Shown: positions 57,113 through 64,000 of the stretch, piece after piece
How positions within the stretch are numbered: the first letter of the stretch is position 1
Layout of the letters: each line of letters starts with the position of its first letter
NCBI GenBank assembly: GCA_023428695.1
Contig: JAEYWY010000022.1
Coordinates: 1-64,000, forward strand
Direction: 5' to 3'
Length of the DNA stretch: 64,000 nt
Origin: Bacteroidota bacterium
GTDB taxonomy: Bacteria; Bacteroidota; Bacteroidia; Cytophagales; Cyclobacteriaceae
The notes under the pieces: model-generated
Seen by the model: the letters and a program-made list of their open reading frames with translations, nothing else
Told to the model about the DNA's origin: nothing
Databases searched by the model: none
Made by a program: the position numbers and the translations under genes

Positions 57113-59197
57113 CTACTTAACCACGAGCTTGCGAACAACTGTGCCTTTTGCTGTCTGGATGGAAAGCAGCAGCAACCCGGGCGGCACGTCCTTTAAAGAT
57201 AACTTTCCGTAATTATTCTGAATGGATGCCGAACGTGAGACGCGACCTTGCATGTCGGTGAGGTGAACTCTCTGAATTATCGCAGGCGATGATACTTCAA
57301 CAAAATCCGAAGCCGGATTAGGCCAAACACTCAAATCAACTTCCGGCGATTCTTCAGCAGCAACAATAACTTCCGTGGAGCTTATTGTCGCGTCGGTGGC
57401 CGTCCAATTTGTGCCCTCGTTATTGTCGAGTTCGGCGGCCAGGAGCCTGAGATATTTTCCATTTCCATCGGCGTCCGGCCAGGGCGCAGAATCACTGTAC
57501 TCCACTTCGTCAATGATGTTCCCGAAAGCATCAACCAGCGTAAGCTTCTCCGACTTGTTCGAAAGATTCCTTGAGAATACACCGTATGGTTCATACCCGT
57601 GCCTCCGTCGAAAGGTAGCCCGATCGTTGGCAATTTGAATAACGGCATTCCCCGGCAATACAGTCCCGGACGGAAAATGAAACACGAAACCGGTTCCGAC
57701 GAAATAGATTCCCGTTAACGTAACCGGTGAAGATCCGGTATTCACAATTTCAATAAACTCCTGTTTATCATCATCCGGAAACAACGGTGAAGTGTCCGGG
57801 TGGTAGTCTATGGCAGTGATCACGAGCGGTGGCGTAGTCACATTTGCACATGCAGCGTAGGAACCGAGCCTGTCCGTCATCCATGCAACGCGCGCTTCAA
57901 TAAAATCCTTTATGTCATTGATATGTTTCTGGTGATCGATATTTTTTGAAATATCGATAATTGTTCCCCAACGCTGGTCCTCGCGTACGACAGCTTCGCT
58001 GATAAGTTCAACCGTTTCATCGATGAACGCAAAAATCATATCAGGATGAAGCGGTTGTTCCGGCTGGGTGAGTTCATTCCAGCGTTTTGCCAGGTAACAC
58101 CGAAAAACTGAATTGTTATACAGATCGCGCCAGAAACGTGGCCCGACATTGTCACCGTTATCGAATTGCCACGTATCCGTGAAACTGCGATTAAACCCCC
58201 ACATCGTCAGGTCATTTCCAAATGTCAGGTTGAGATCCCATAATGGACCGGCGCGCAGTTTGCTGTTTCTGTCCTTGTGAAAGAACGTGCTGAACTGATA
58301 CGCGTCAACATTGGCCGCGAGTTCATTCACAAGCATAAAATCAATGAACGACGGAACGTCAATGACCGAGGGAAATCCGGTCGCGATCGCTGCATTGTTA
58401 GTGGTAAATGCCAGGCTGTTAAAAACAGACCGGATGTAGGTGCGCTGTGAGGGATATATCTCCGAAGGTTTGGGGTCTTCATGAATGAAATCGGCGATGC
58501 CTCCCAGGTGAGTCGGCATCGTCCAGGATGAGGGATCTTCGGCAGTGACCTTGTCCGCCTTAATCAGATATCCACCGGTAAGCGCCTCGCCACTGATATC
58601 TGTTGTTTCCATTTTCGTGATGTTGACCCTGTTATCGTCGATTTTGATTTTCTCCTGCAGAACGTATAGTCCCTGGTAGTCGTTGTTGATTATCACCTCA
58701 CAGTAGCGCTGACGCGGTGCATAGTTTCCAATCTGACGCGAAAGGTTGTACGACAAGTAATCGCGCATCATCGAAGCGTCAAAGGCGAAGCCATTGAGCA
58801 CCCAGTCATTTTCTTCGGGCATGCCCAGCAGGCTAACATTGTTATTTGAATTATCCGCTTTGACGGTTTCGAATCCGTATTGTTTCTTCGGCAAAGACTG
58901 AGAACTGGAGCCGCGAATCTCGATCATGATCCGCCCATTGTAATTAAGCTTTGATACATCGTTCTCGTCGGACACATAGTTGCGTTGGCCCTCGCCACGG
59001 TAAATTATCTTCATGTTCGCAGGGATCCGTGGTTGATCCGGAATTGATTGTCCGCTCAACGTATTGATGATTACGATGGGCAGATTGCTATCCGTCAGCT
59101 GCGCGCAAAGCGGTTTTGATAAAAAAAGGAATGCAATAGCAAAGAACAGAGCTCGCACATTGACCAAAGTGTTCTTCGGGACCGTAATGAACTTCAC
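57113..59197 (-). CDS. CotH-kinase-like secreted protein with LTD domain and T9SS sorting domain
   Basis: 694 residues. Signal peptide (LFFAIAFLFLSKPLCAQ). The CotH-type domain is at about 40-440: RIMIEIRGSSSQSLPKKQYG, MRDYLSYNLSRQIGNYAPRQ, INNDYQGLYVLQEKIKIDDN and WDLNLTFGND. A lamin-tail-like domain follows at about 465-600 (DDDKQEFIEIVNTGSSPVTL). The end is a type A sorting domain of the Por system (LSVWPNPASDFVEVSS, PPGLLLLSIQTAKG, VRKLVVK), so the protein is secreted and attached to the surface. CotH of spores phosphorylates proteins; activity in Bacteroidota members is not established. Confidence 0.9.
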   Translation of the reverse strand: MKFITVPKNTLVNVRALFFAIAFLFLSKPLCAQLTDSNLPIVIINTLSGQSIPDQPRIPANMKIIYRGEGQRNYVSDENDVSKLNYNGRIMIEIRGSSSQSLPKKQYGFETVKADNSNNNVSLLGMPEENDWVLNGFAFDASMMRDYLSYNLSRQIGNYAPRQRYCEVIINNDYQGLYVLQEKIKIDDNRVNITKMETTDISGEALTGGYLIKADKVTAEDPSSWTMPTHLGGIADFIHEDPKPSEIYPSQRTYIRSVFNSLAFTTNNAAIATGFPSVIDVPSFIDFMLVNELAANVDAYQFSTFFHKDRNSKLRAGPLWDLNLTFGNDLTMWGFNRSFTDTWQFDNGDNVGPRFWRDLYNNSVFRCYLAKRWNELTQPEQPLHPDMIFAFIDETVELISEAVVREDQRWGTIIDISKNIDHQKHINDIKDFIEARVAWMTDRLGSYAACANVTTPPLVITAIDYHPDTSPLFPDDDKQEFIEIVNTGSSPVTLTGIYFVGTGFVFHFPSGTVLPGNAVIQIANDRATFRRRHGYEPYGVFSRNLSNKSEKLTLVDAFGNIIDEVEYSDSAPWPDADGNGKYLRLLAAELDNNEGTNWTATDATISSTEVIVAAEESPEVDLSVWPNPASDFVEVSSPAIIQRVHLTDMQGRVSRSASIQNNYGKLSLKDVPPGLLLLSIQTAKGTVVRKLVVK

Positions 59198-59421
59198 GCA
59201 GGTAAAAGCTAACTGTTAAAGATAAAGAATCCCGTCAAAAAACGGCGGAACTTCTGTTTGTCTGGCAATGCACGTGCCTTTTTTGTGAAAGATTGCGAAT
59301 AAAGCGCACGAAGCGACGACGAAAATCAGGTATCGGTGAACGCCGAGCAGTATTGACTGAGTAGCCCCGGATCTTAACACACTGCACATGCAACCATTCG
59401 CGATACTTCTCCCCTGGCGGT

Positions 59422-60639
59422 TCAATTCCTCACAAAGTTTTCAACCACATCGATAGAACCAAACAGGTCGGCAAAGGCACGTTTAACGGCCTCGCCATCC
59501 CCCGTCAGATGAAAGACGCTATGTCTATGCGTTAGTTTTTCACCGGGATTGAGAAACGCGGCAGGCGAAACACTTTCGAGTTCATAAAAGGGTCCCATGA
59601 GCGAACCGTCTTCCAATAGACCATCATTGTATGCATTAACAGCGTCCCCGGCAAACGGGTCTTCATCGGTAGTCCATTCCTGATTGAGATAGACAGCTTC
59701 AGAATCGAGATCATAGGTAACTATCGTAAGAATATTTCGATCGAAGTCATAACTTCCCGCAAAGTGTTTCGCGCCTTTTGGTGAGACACCGATCTTGCCG
59801 CGGGAACGTCCGTCTGCACGAAACAGGATCAGACTATCCACCAGACTAAGTCTATCCGATGAAATTTTTCCAAAGTAATCGGACGTTATTGCAGATTCTC
59901 CGGCTTCACGACGCCATGGAACAACGACAACGGTACCCGGTGATGAAACAAACATGTCAAGCATCCATATACAGGGTGCGCCTGTTTCGTGAGTCCATGG
60001 CGTGCTCCCCGAATTTGTGATTGTATTGTCAGTGCGATAACCGACAACGCGAACTTCCAATCCGGGTGCAATGTCCAACTCTTTTCGTATTTGTTGTTCC
60101 GTCAGAAGCTTGATCGTGCGTGTTACATCAATACCAAGTGTAGTGCCTGCGTAGTTAACAAGATCCATCGACTTTGACATCGCAACTGCAGTGTCATTCT
60201 TCTGCGTTACCTCCCATGCCTCGACATCAATGGCCGGTGGAGTAAACCAATTTTCGAAAGTCATCTCCGATCCAGGTTTAAAGAAGAGCGAGAAAGCATT
60301 GCCTTCAGGACCAAGCCACAATCTGTTCTCGCCACCGTACGCATTCATGTGCACGTTTGGAGTTGCTGTAAAGGCTTTGTAGTTCACCCAACCAAAGCTC
60401 TGCCCTTTCCCGCCCTGTGCAGTTGATGTGAAAACTTTCCCCTGATATTTGGGGGAAACGACTATTTGCGCATCCCCGCGCTTGAGTAACACCACATCAT
60501 CGTATCCCGTGAGAAAAGCGAGGTCAAAGCCAAACGTGCCTTCTTCGGGGGATGTATCAGAAACCGCTGAGTCTTTTCCTGATTGGCAGGCAAGCAGAAA
60601 AAAACAAACTATCACCGTAAATGTTCGTTGAGATTTCAT
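59422..60639 (-). CDS. lipoprotein, mutarotase-like fold (DUF6786-like)
   Basis: 405 residues from ATG 60639 (MKSQRTFTVIVCFFLLACQS), with lipobox cysteine 18; the longer frame has no signal. The mature part reads like the galactose-mutarotase beta-sandwich: VNYKAFTATPNVHMNAYGGE, NRLWLGPEGNAFSLFF, RVVGYRTDNTITNSGSTPWT, LNQEWTTDEDPF. I believe this is the DUF6786 group but cannot verify. Probably a carbohydrate-related surface or periplasmic protein. Confidence 0.75.
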   Translation of the reverse strand: MKSQRTFTVIVCFFLLACQSGKDSAVSDTSPEEGTFGFDLAFLTGYDDVVLLKRGDAQIVVSPKYQGKVFTSTAQGGKGQSFGWVNYKAFTATPNVHMNAYGGENRLWLGPEGNAFSLFFKPGSEMTFENWFTPPAIDVEAWEVTQKNDTAVAMSKSMDLVNYAGTTLGIDVTRTIKLLTEQQIRKELDIAPGLEVRVVGYRTDNTITNSGSTPWTHETGAPCIWMLDMFVSSPGTVVVVPWRREAGESAITSDYFGKISSDRLSLVDSLILFRADGRSRGKIGVSPKGAKHFAGSYDFDRNILTIVTYDLDSEAVYLNQEWTTDEDPFAGDAVNAYNDGLLEDGSLMGPFYELESVSPAAFLNPGEKLTHRHSVFHLTGDGEAVKRAFADLFGSIDVVENFVRN

Positions 60640-60893
60640 AAGTGGCGATTGGATTTGTTGATGCACATAATAGAAGCGAATTTAAGGTTTCAGGTATGAA
60701 TGTCTGTCCGGTTCCGGTAATAAAATCGCCTGGGGATGGTGAAGGGGTATCACGATCTATTCGGATATTATTGCCGCAATCGCCCAGTCAACTTGGCGAA
60801 CTGGCCCCTTGGGCTTAGGAGTTAACCTGCTAGGTTTGTAAAAGCAAATCAGGAAGCAACTACAACTATTGATTTGCTCTCAATATTAACCCG

Positions 60894-62321
60894 ATGAACA
60901 CAGAAAGACCGACCACAGAAACTGAGCCGCAGGAATCGCGGTCACTCTGGCAAGCCCTGGGCGATGCGCTCAGGGGAAGCGAAGCCGACTACACGCAGAT
61001 CCCATTGGGTCGTGCAATCTTTCTGCTTGCAGTACCGATGATCGTTGAACTTGCCATGGAGTCAACGTTTGCCGTTGCTGACATTTACTTTGTCGGGAAA
61101 CTCGGCCCGTCTGCCGTCGCGAGTGTCGGACTAACCGAGACGTACCTTTATCTTTTATATTCGGTAGCAATGGGTCTTGCAACTGCGGTTACAGCGATCA
61201 TTGCGCGCAGAACCGGCGAGAAGAACGTTGCCGGCGCGGGTGTCTCTGCGGTTCAATCAATTTATCTTGCCCTTGCTGCTTCCATCCCGTTTGCAATTGC
61301 AGGAATCTTTTTTTCAAAGGATTTGCTGATTCTTATGAGAGCTGACGAATGGACTATCGAGCACGGTTACCGATATACGCAGTGGATGCTCGGCGGCAAC
61401 GTCGTAATAACACTACTGTTCGTCATCAATGCAGTCTTCCGTGGAGCAGGAGACGCCGCCATAGCAATGCGCGTGCTCCTGATTGCGAACGTGTGCAATA
61501 TCCTCCTGGATCCATTGTTGATTTTCGGATGGGGACCAATACCCGCGATGGGAATCGAAGGCGCCGCCATTGCGACTACCATTGGACGAGGCGTAGGTGT
61601 TGCTATCCAGCTCTGGTCGCTGTTTAAAGTCGGGAAGCATATACGCGTTACGTTCGATCAGCTAGCACTCGAGTTAGAAACGATGTTCCACATTGTGAAG
61701 ACGTCGCTGGGCGGAATCGGGCAAATGATTGTCGCCATGACGTCCTGGATTTTTGTCATGCGTATCCTCTCAGGTGTTGGCAGCGAAGCCGTCGCCGGTG
61801 CCACAATTGCAATTCGCACAATGATGTTCACCATGATGCCGGCCTGGGGCTTCTCTAACGCGGCGGCTACGCTTGTTGGTCAGAACCTCGGCGCGAACAA
61901 TCCTGATCGCGCGGAATCGTCAGTGTGGAAAATCGGCAGCTACAATATGGGTTACCTGGTTGTCATTTCGGCCGGATATTTTCTCGCGGGAAAAGAAATA
62001 ATCGGACTTTTTACCAAGGATGCACAGGTGATCGCGATCGGCGGCGAATGGCTACGCATTATTTCATACTCCTATTTTGTCTACGGCTGGTGGATGGTAA
62101 CGGTGCAGGCATTCAACGGTGCCGGTGATACAACAACGCCGACAAAGATCAACCTGGTTTTCTTCTGGCTGATTCAAATTCCGCTCTGCTATTTTCTTGC
62201 GATCAAACAGGGATGGGCACAGTCAGGCGTGTTCTGGGGTGTTTTCATCTCCGAAACGTCCGTGGGCTTGTTCACGCTTTGGCTATTCACACGGGGTAAG
62301 TGGAAAACATACTCCGTATAA
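60894..62321 (+). CDS. MATE-family efflux transporter
   Basis: 475 residues with twelve hydrophobic helices in two similar halves. Conserved parts: AVPMIVELAMESTFAVADIY, FVGKLGPSAVASVGLT, then the second-half counterpart VGSEAVAGATIAIRTMMFTM and GFSNAAATLVGQNLGANNPD. VFRGAGDAAIAMR and FNGAGDTTTPTKINLV are the matching loops after helices 5 and 11. Exports cationic or aromatic compounds using an ion gradient. A hydrophilic N-terminus of ~40 residues (TETEPQESRSLWQALGDALR) is slightly long. No regulator adjoins. Confidence 0.92.
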   Translation: MNTERPTTETEPQESRSLWQALGDALRGSEADYTQIPLGRAIFLLAVPMIVELAMESTFAVADIYFVGKLGPSAVASVGLTETYLYLLYSVAMGLATAVTAIIARRTGEKNVAGAGVSAVQSIYLALAASIPFAIAGIFFSKDLLILMRADEWTIEHGYRYTQWMLGGNVVITLLFVINAVFRGAGDAAIAMRVLLIANVCNILLDPLLIFGWGPIPAMGIEGAAIATTIGRGVGVAIQLWSLFKVGKHIRVTFDQLALELETMFHIVKTSLGGIGQMIVAMTSWIFVMRILSGVGSEAVAGATIAIRTMMFTMMPAWGFSNAAATLVGQNLGANNPDRAESSVWKIGSYNMGYLVVISAGYFLAGKEIIGLFTKDAQVIAIGGEWLRIISYSYFVYGWWMVTVQAFNGAGDTTTPTKINLVFFWLIQIPLCYFLAIKQGWAQSGVFWGVFISETSVGLFTLWLFTRGKWKTYSV

Positions 62322-62363
62322 ACTGACATCAAAATCCCATGTTCAACTCTAAACATAATGCTT

Positions 62364-62795
62364 ATGGCACGCGTAAACACGTATCTGAACTTCAACCGAA
62401 ACACCGAAGAAGCATTCAATTTTTATAAACAGATTTTTGGTGGTGAATTCGAACGTGGAATTTCCAGGTTTGGAGACATTCCGCCGCAGGAAAGCACGCC
62501 GCCTCTCGCCGAAGATGACAAAAACCTGGTCATGCACGTTGCGCTCCCGATACTTGGCGGGCACCTGCTCATGGGTACAGATGCGCCTGAGTCAATGGGT
62601 ATGACGGTAATCGCGGGCAACAATGTTCATATCAGTCTCGAACCCGATTCGCGCGCAGAAACAGAACGGCTCTTCAAGGCGCTCTCGGCCGGAGGGAAAG
62701 TTACGATGGACCTTCAAGACATGTTCTGGGGCGCGTACTATGGAAGCTGCGTCGACAAGTATGGCATCCAATGGATGGTGAACTTCCGCAAATAG
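62364..62795 (+). CDS. VOC-family (PhnB/glyoxalase-like) protein
   Basis: 143 residues from ATG 62364 (another ATG lies two codons before). Pattern of the PhnB/3-demethylubiquinone-methyltransferase-like VOC group: YLNFNRNTEEAFNFYKQIFG, VMHVALPILGGHLLMGTDAP, NVHISLEPDSRAETERLFKA, LQDMFWGAYYGSCVDKYGIQ ending WMVNF. The function of these proteins is usually unknown. Confidence 0.9.
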   Translation: MARVNTYLNFNRNTEEAFNFYKQIFGGEFERGISRFGDIPPQESTPPLAEDDKNLVMHVALPILGGHLLMGTDAPESMGMTVIAGNNVHISLEPDSRAETERLFKALSAGGKVTMDLQDMFWGAYYGSCVDKYGIQWMVNFRK

Positions 62796-63021
62796 TAAGA
62801 TGTGCTTGATGGCGGACCGTTCGTCGGTCCGCCACACATTTTAACATCTCACGACCGTGAGGTGATATTCTGCTCCGATGTCCATAGCGAGCAAAACCGC
62901 CTGCCAGCCATTCCCGGTGGTTCAAAAAAATTTCTGGTGTTGTGTAACAAACCGGCTCCAACCTGCATCAAAGGGGAAATTTTCAGAAAAGTCTCATGAG
63001 CATTTCTGGCCACCACAAAAT

Positions 63022-63870
63022 ATGGACAACATGAAAAAACTACTTCTATTGACCGGATTGATCATATCCGGGCTTTGCGGGATGGCCCAGTATTCAGCGA
63101 TTCGCGTGGCGAAAAGCGGAACGGGAAACCCGGTGCTCTTCCTTCCCGGTTTTACAAGCCCTGGCTCTGTATGGGAGGAAACTTCCCGCCAGCTTGCGGG
63201 AAATCATACCAAACTCTTTGTAACCTATGCCGGCTTCAACAATGTACCTCCGGTTGAAACGCCCTGGTATGACAAGATAAAGTCCGATGTGATCACGTAC
63301 CTGAAAAAGGAAAAGTTGACGAACCTGACGATTATCGGACACAGCATGGGAGGCACACTTGCACTTGACATTGCCGCCGAAGAACCTGACCTCGTTTCTA
63401 AACTCGTCATCGTTGATGGACTGCCCTGTATGCTCGACGTAATGATGCCAGGCGTTTTGCCAGAGCAGATAAAGTATGAGAGTCCTTACAACAAGCGTTT
63501 GCTTGAGATGTCGGATGACGCATTCAAACAAACCGCGACGATGATGGTTCAGGGAATGACGAAGCGCCCCGAGATGGTTGACACGTTGCTGAACTGGTCA
63601 TTGGTCGCCGACCGCAAGACCTACGTGTATGGATACACCGACTTGCTTAAGATCGACTTGCGGCCCGTGCTCAGTCAAATAAAAGCGAAAACGCTTGTTC
63701 TCGCAGCCCCGTTTCCCAACAGTGACGTCGTAGACGCAACGCTCGCGAAACAGTATGCCGGACTTCAGTCAAAAACAATTGCCCTTGCCACCGACAGCAG
63801 ACATTTTATTATGTTTGATCAGCCTGAGTGGCTGACCACGCGTATCAACACATTCCTTGCTGAACAATGA
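63022..63870 (+). CDS. secreted alpha/beta hydrolase
   Basis: 282 residues from ATG 63022; earlier frame has no proper start. Signal peptide (LLLLTGLIISGLCGMAQ). The hydrolase fold shows NPVLFLPGFTSPGSVWEETS (oxyanion region), the nucleophile elbow TIIGHSMGGTLAL with Ser, and a late SRHFIMFDQPEWL containing the catalytic His; the acid lies before it. Its TGA overlaps the start of the sigma-factor gene (ATGA), so the pair is co-transcribed. Confidence 0.88.
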   Translation: MDNMKKLLLLTGLIISGLCGMAQYSAIRVAKSGTGNPVLFLPGFTSPGSVWEETSRQLAGNHTKLFVTYAGFNNVPPVETPWYDKIKSDVITYLKKEKLTNLTIIGHSMGGTLALDIAAEEPDLVSKLVIVDGLPCMLDVMMPGVLPEQIKYESPYNKRLLEMSDDAFKQTATMMVQGMTKRPEMVDTLLNWSLVADRKTYVYGYTDLLKIDLRPVLSQIKAKTLVLAAPFPNSDVVDATLAKQYAGLQSKTIALATDSRHFIMFDQPEWLTTRINTFLAEQ

Positions 63871-64000
63871 TTGATCAACGACCCTTTTTTGAATCCCTGT
63901 ATATCGACAACCACGCGATGGTTCGTCAGATGTGCCTGGGATTCATGAAAGGTGATCGCGATGCAGCAAATGATCTGGCCCAGGAAGTTTTTATCAGCGT
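63867..64000 (+). CDS. ECF-type RNA polymerase sigma factor, 5' part (cut by window edge)
   Basis: The ATG at 63867 overlaps the stop of the hydrolase gene by 4 nt. The 44 visible codons read MIDQRPFFESLYIDNHAMVR, then CLGFMKGDRDAANDLAQEVF. DAANDLAQEVFIS matches sigma-70 region 2.1-2.2 of ECF factors, which bind core polymerase. The remainder lies beyond the window, so the subgroup and an anti-sigma partner cannot be seen. Confidence 0.8.
   Translation, partial: MIDQRPFFESLYIDNHAMVRQMCLGFMKGDRDAANDLAQEVFIS

Noticed and set aside
59216..59425. 69-codon minus-strand ORF between the CotH and mutarotase-like genes
   Set aside because: Overlaps the end of the neighbouring gene, atypical composition, no signal or motif; not convincing as a gene.
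1..64000. tRNA or rRNA gene, including one as integrase target
   Set aside because: No clover-leaf or TTCGAATC-type T-arm with CCA context and no rRNA text was noticed by eye; a covariance search was not possible.

Overview
The window reads as chromosomal DNA of a Bacteroidota bacterium, most likely a Cytophagales relative. The reasons are a type IX (Por) secretion sorting domain on a CotH protein, Bacteroidota-style RHS proteins with DUF6443-like parts, HYC_CC_PP and DUF3347 copper proteins, two promoters close to the Bacteroidota consensus (TTTG, about 20 bp, TAnnTTTG), and the lack of Shine-Dalgarno sites. The assignment rests on gene content only.

Region 1 (1-4080, minus strand) is an array of displaced RHS C-terminal cassettes. 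At least three partial copies of the conserved RHS core each lead into a different tip, and two tips are followed directly by a small lipoprotein or membrane protein that is a candidate immunity gene. Region 2 (about 4150-10480) is an integrative element: a GC-rich, hairpin-packed segment with a ~190-nt imperfect palindrome, two overlapping tyrosine recombinases, iteron-like repeats, a CHC2/Toprim/ATPase primase-helicase, a short SymE-like gene missed by length filters, and a divergent XRE repressor with an operator. It sits between the cassette array and the parent RHS gene.

Region 3 (10901-29586, minus) is one long probable operon from a good promoter: an OmpH/Skp-like chaperone, a lipoprotein, a 1830-aa RHS protein, a ~1240-aa RHS protein, a small secreted protein, a coiled-coil/beta-barrel protein, a 1979-aa protein that joins plant-like LRR blocks to RHS repeats and a variable tip, and a 79-aa candidate immunity protein. 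The RHS shell appears divided over separate secreted polypeptides, and the cassettes of Region 1 look like spare tips for the last one.

Region 4 (30092-34056) holds secreted or membrane hypotheticals and a DoxX/HxlR divergent pair with a repeated operator. Region 5 (34186-46284) is a copper or silver resistance cluster: CopA ATPase, HYC_CC_PP, a CusA-type RND pump split into two ORFs, an outer membrane factor, two tandem CusB-type lipoprotein adaptors and a DUF3347 lipoprotein. It is interrupted by a repeat array that encloses a DUF559 endonuclease-like gene.

Region 6 (46344-64000) is ordinary chromosome: GyrI-like protein, membrane lipoprotein, vanadium haloperoxidase with a divergent AraC regulator, DoxX, TraB/GumN, a large HEAT/cytochrome c sugar-dehydrogenase-like lipoprotein, an ArsR-SRPBCC pair with paired operators, CotH, a lipoprotein, MATE transporter, VOC protein, alpha/beta hydrolase and the start of an ECF sigma factor. 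No rRNA, tRNA or CRISPR array was recognised.
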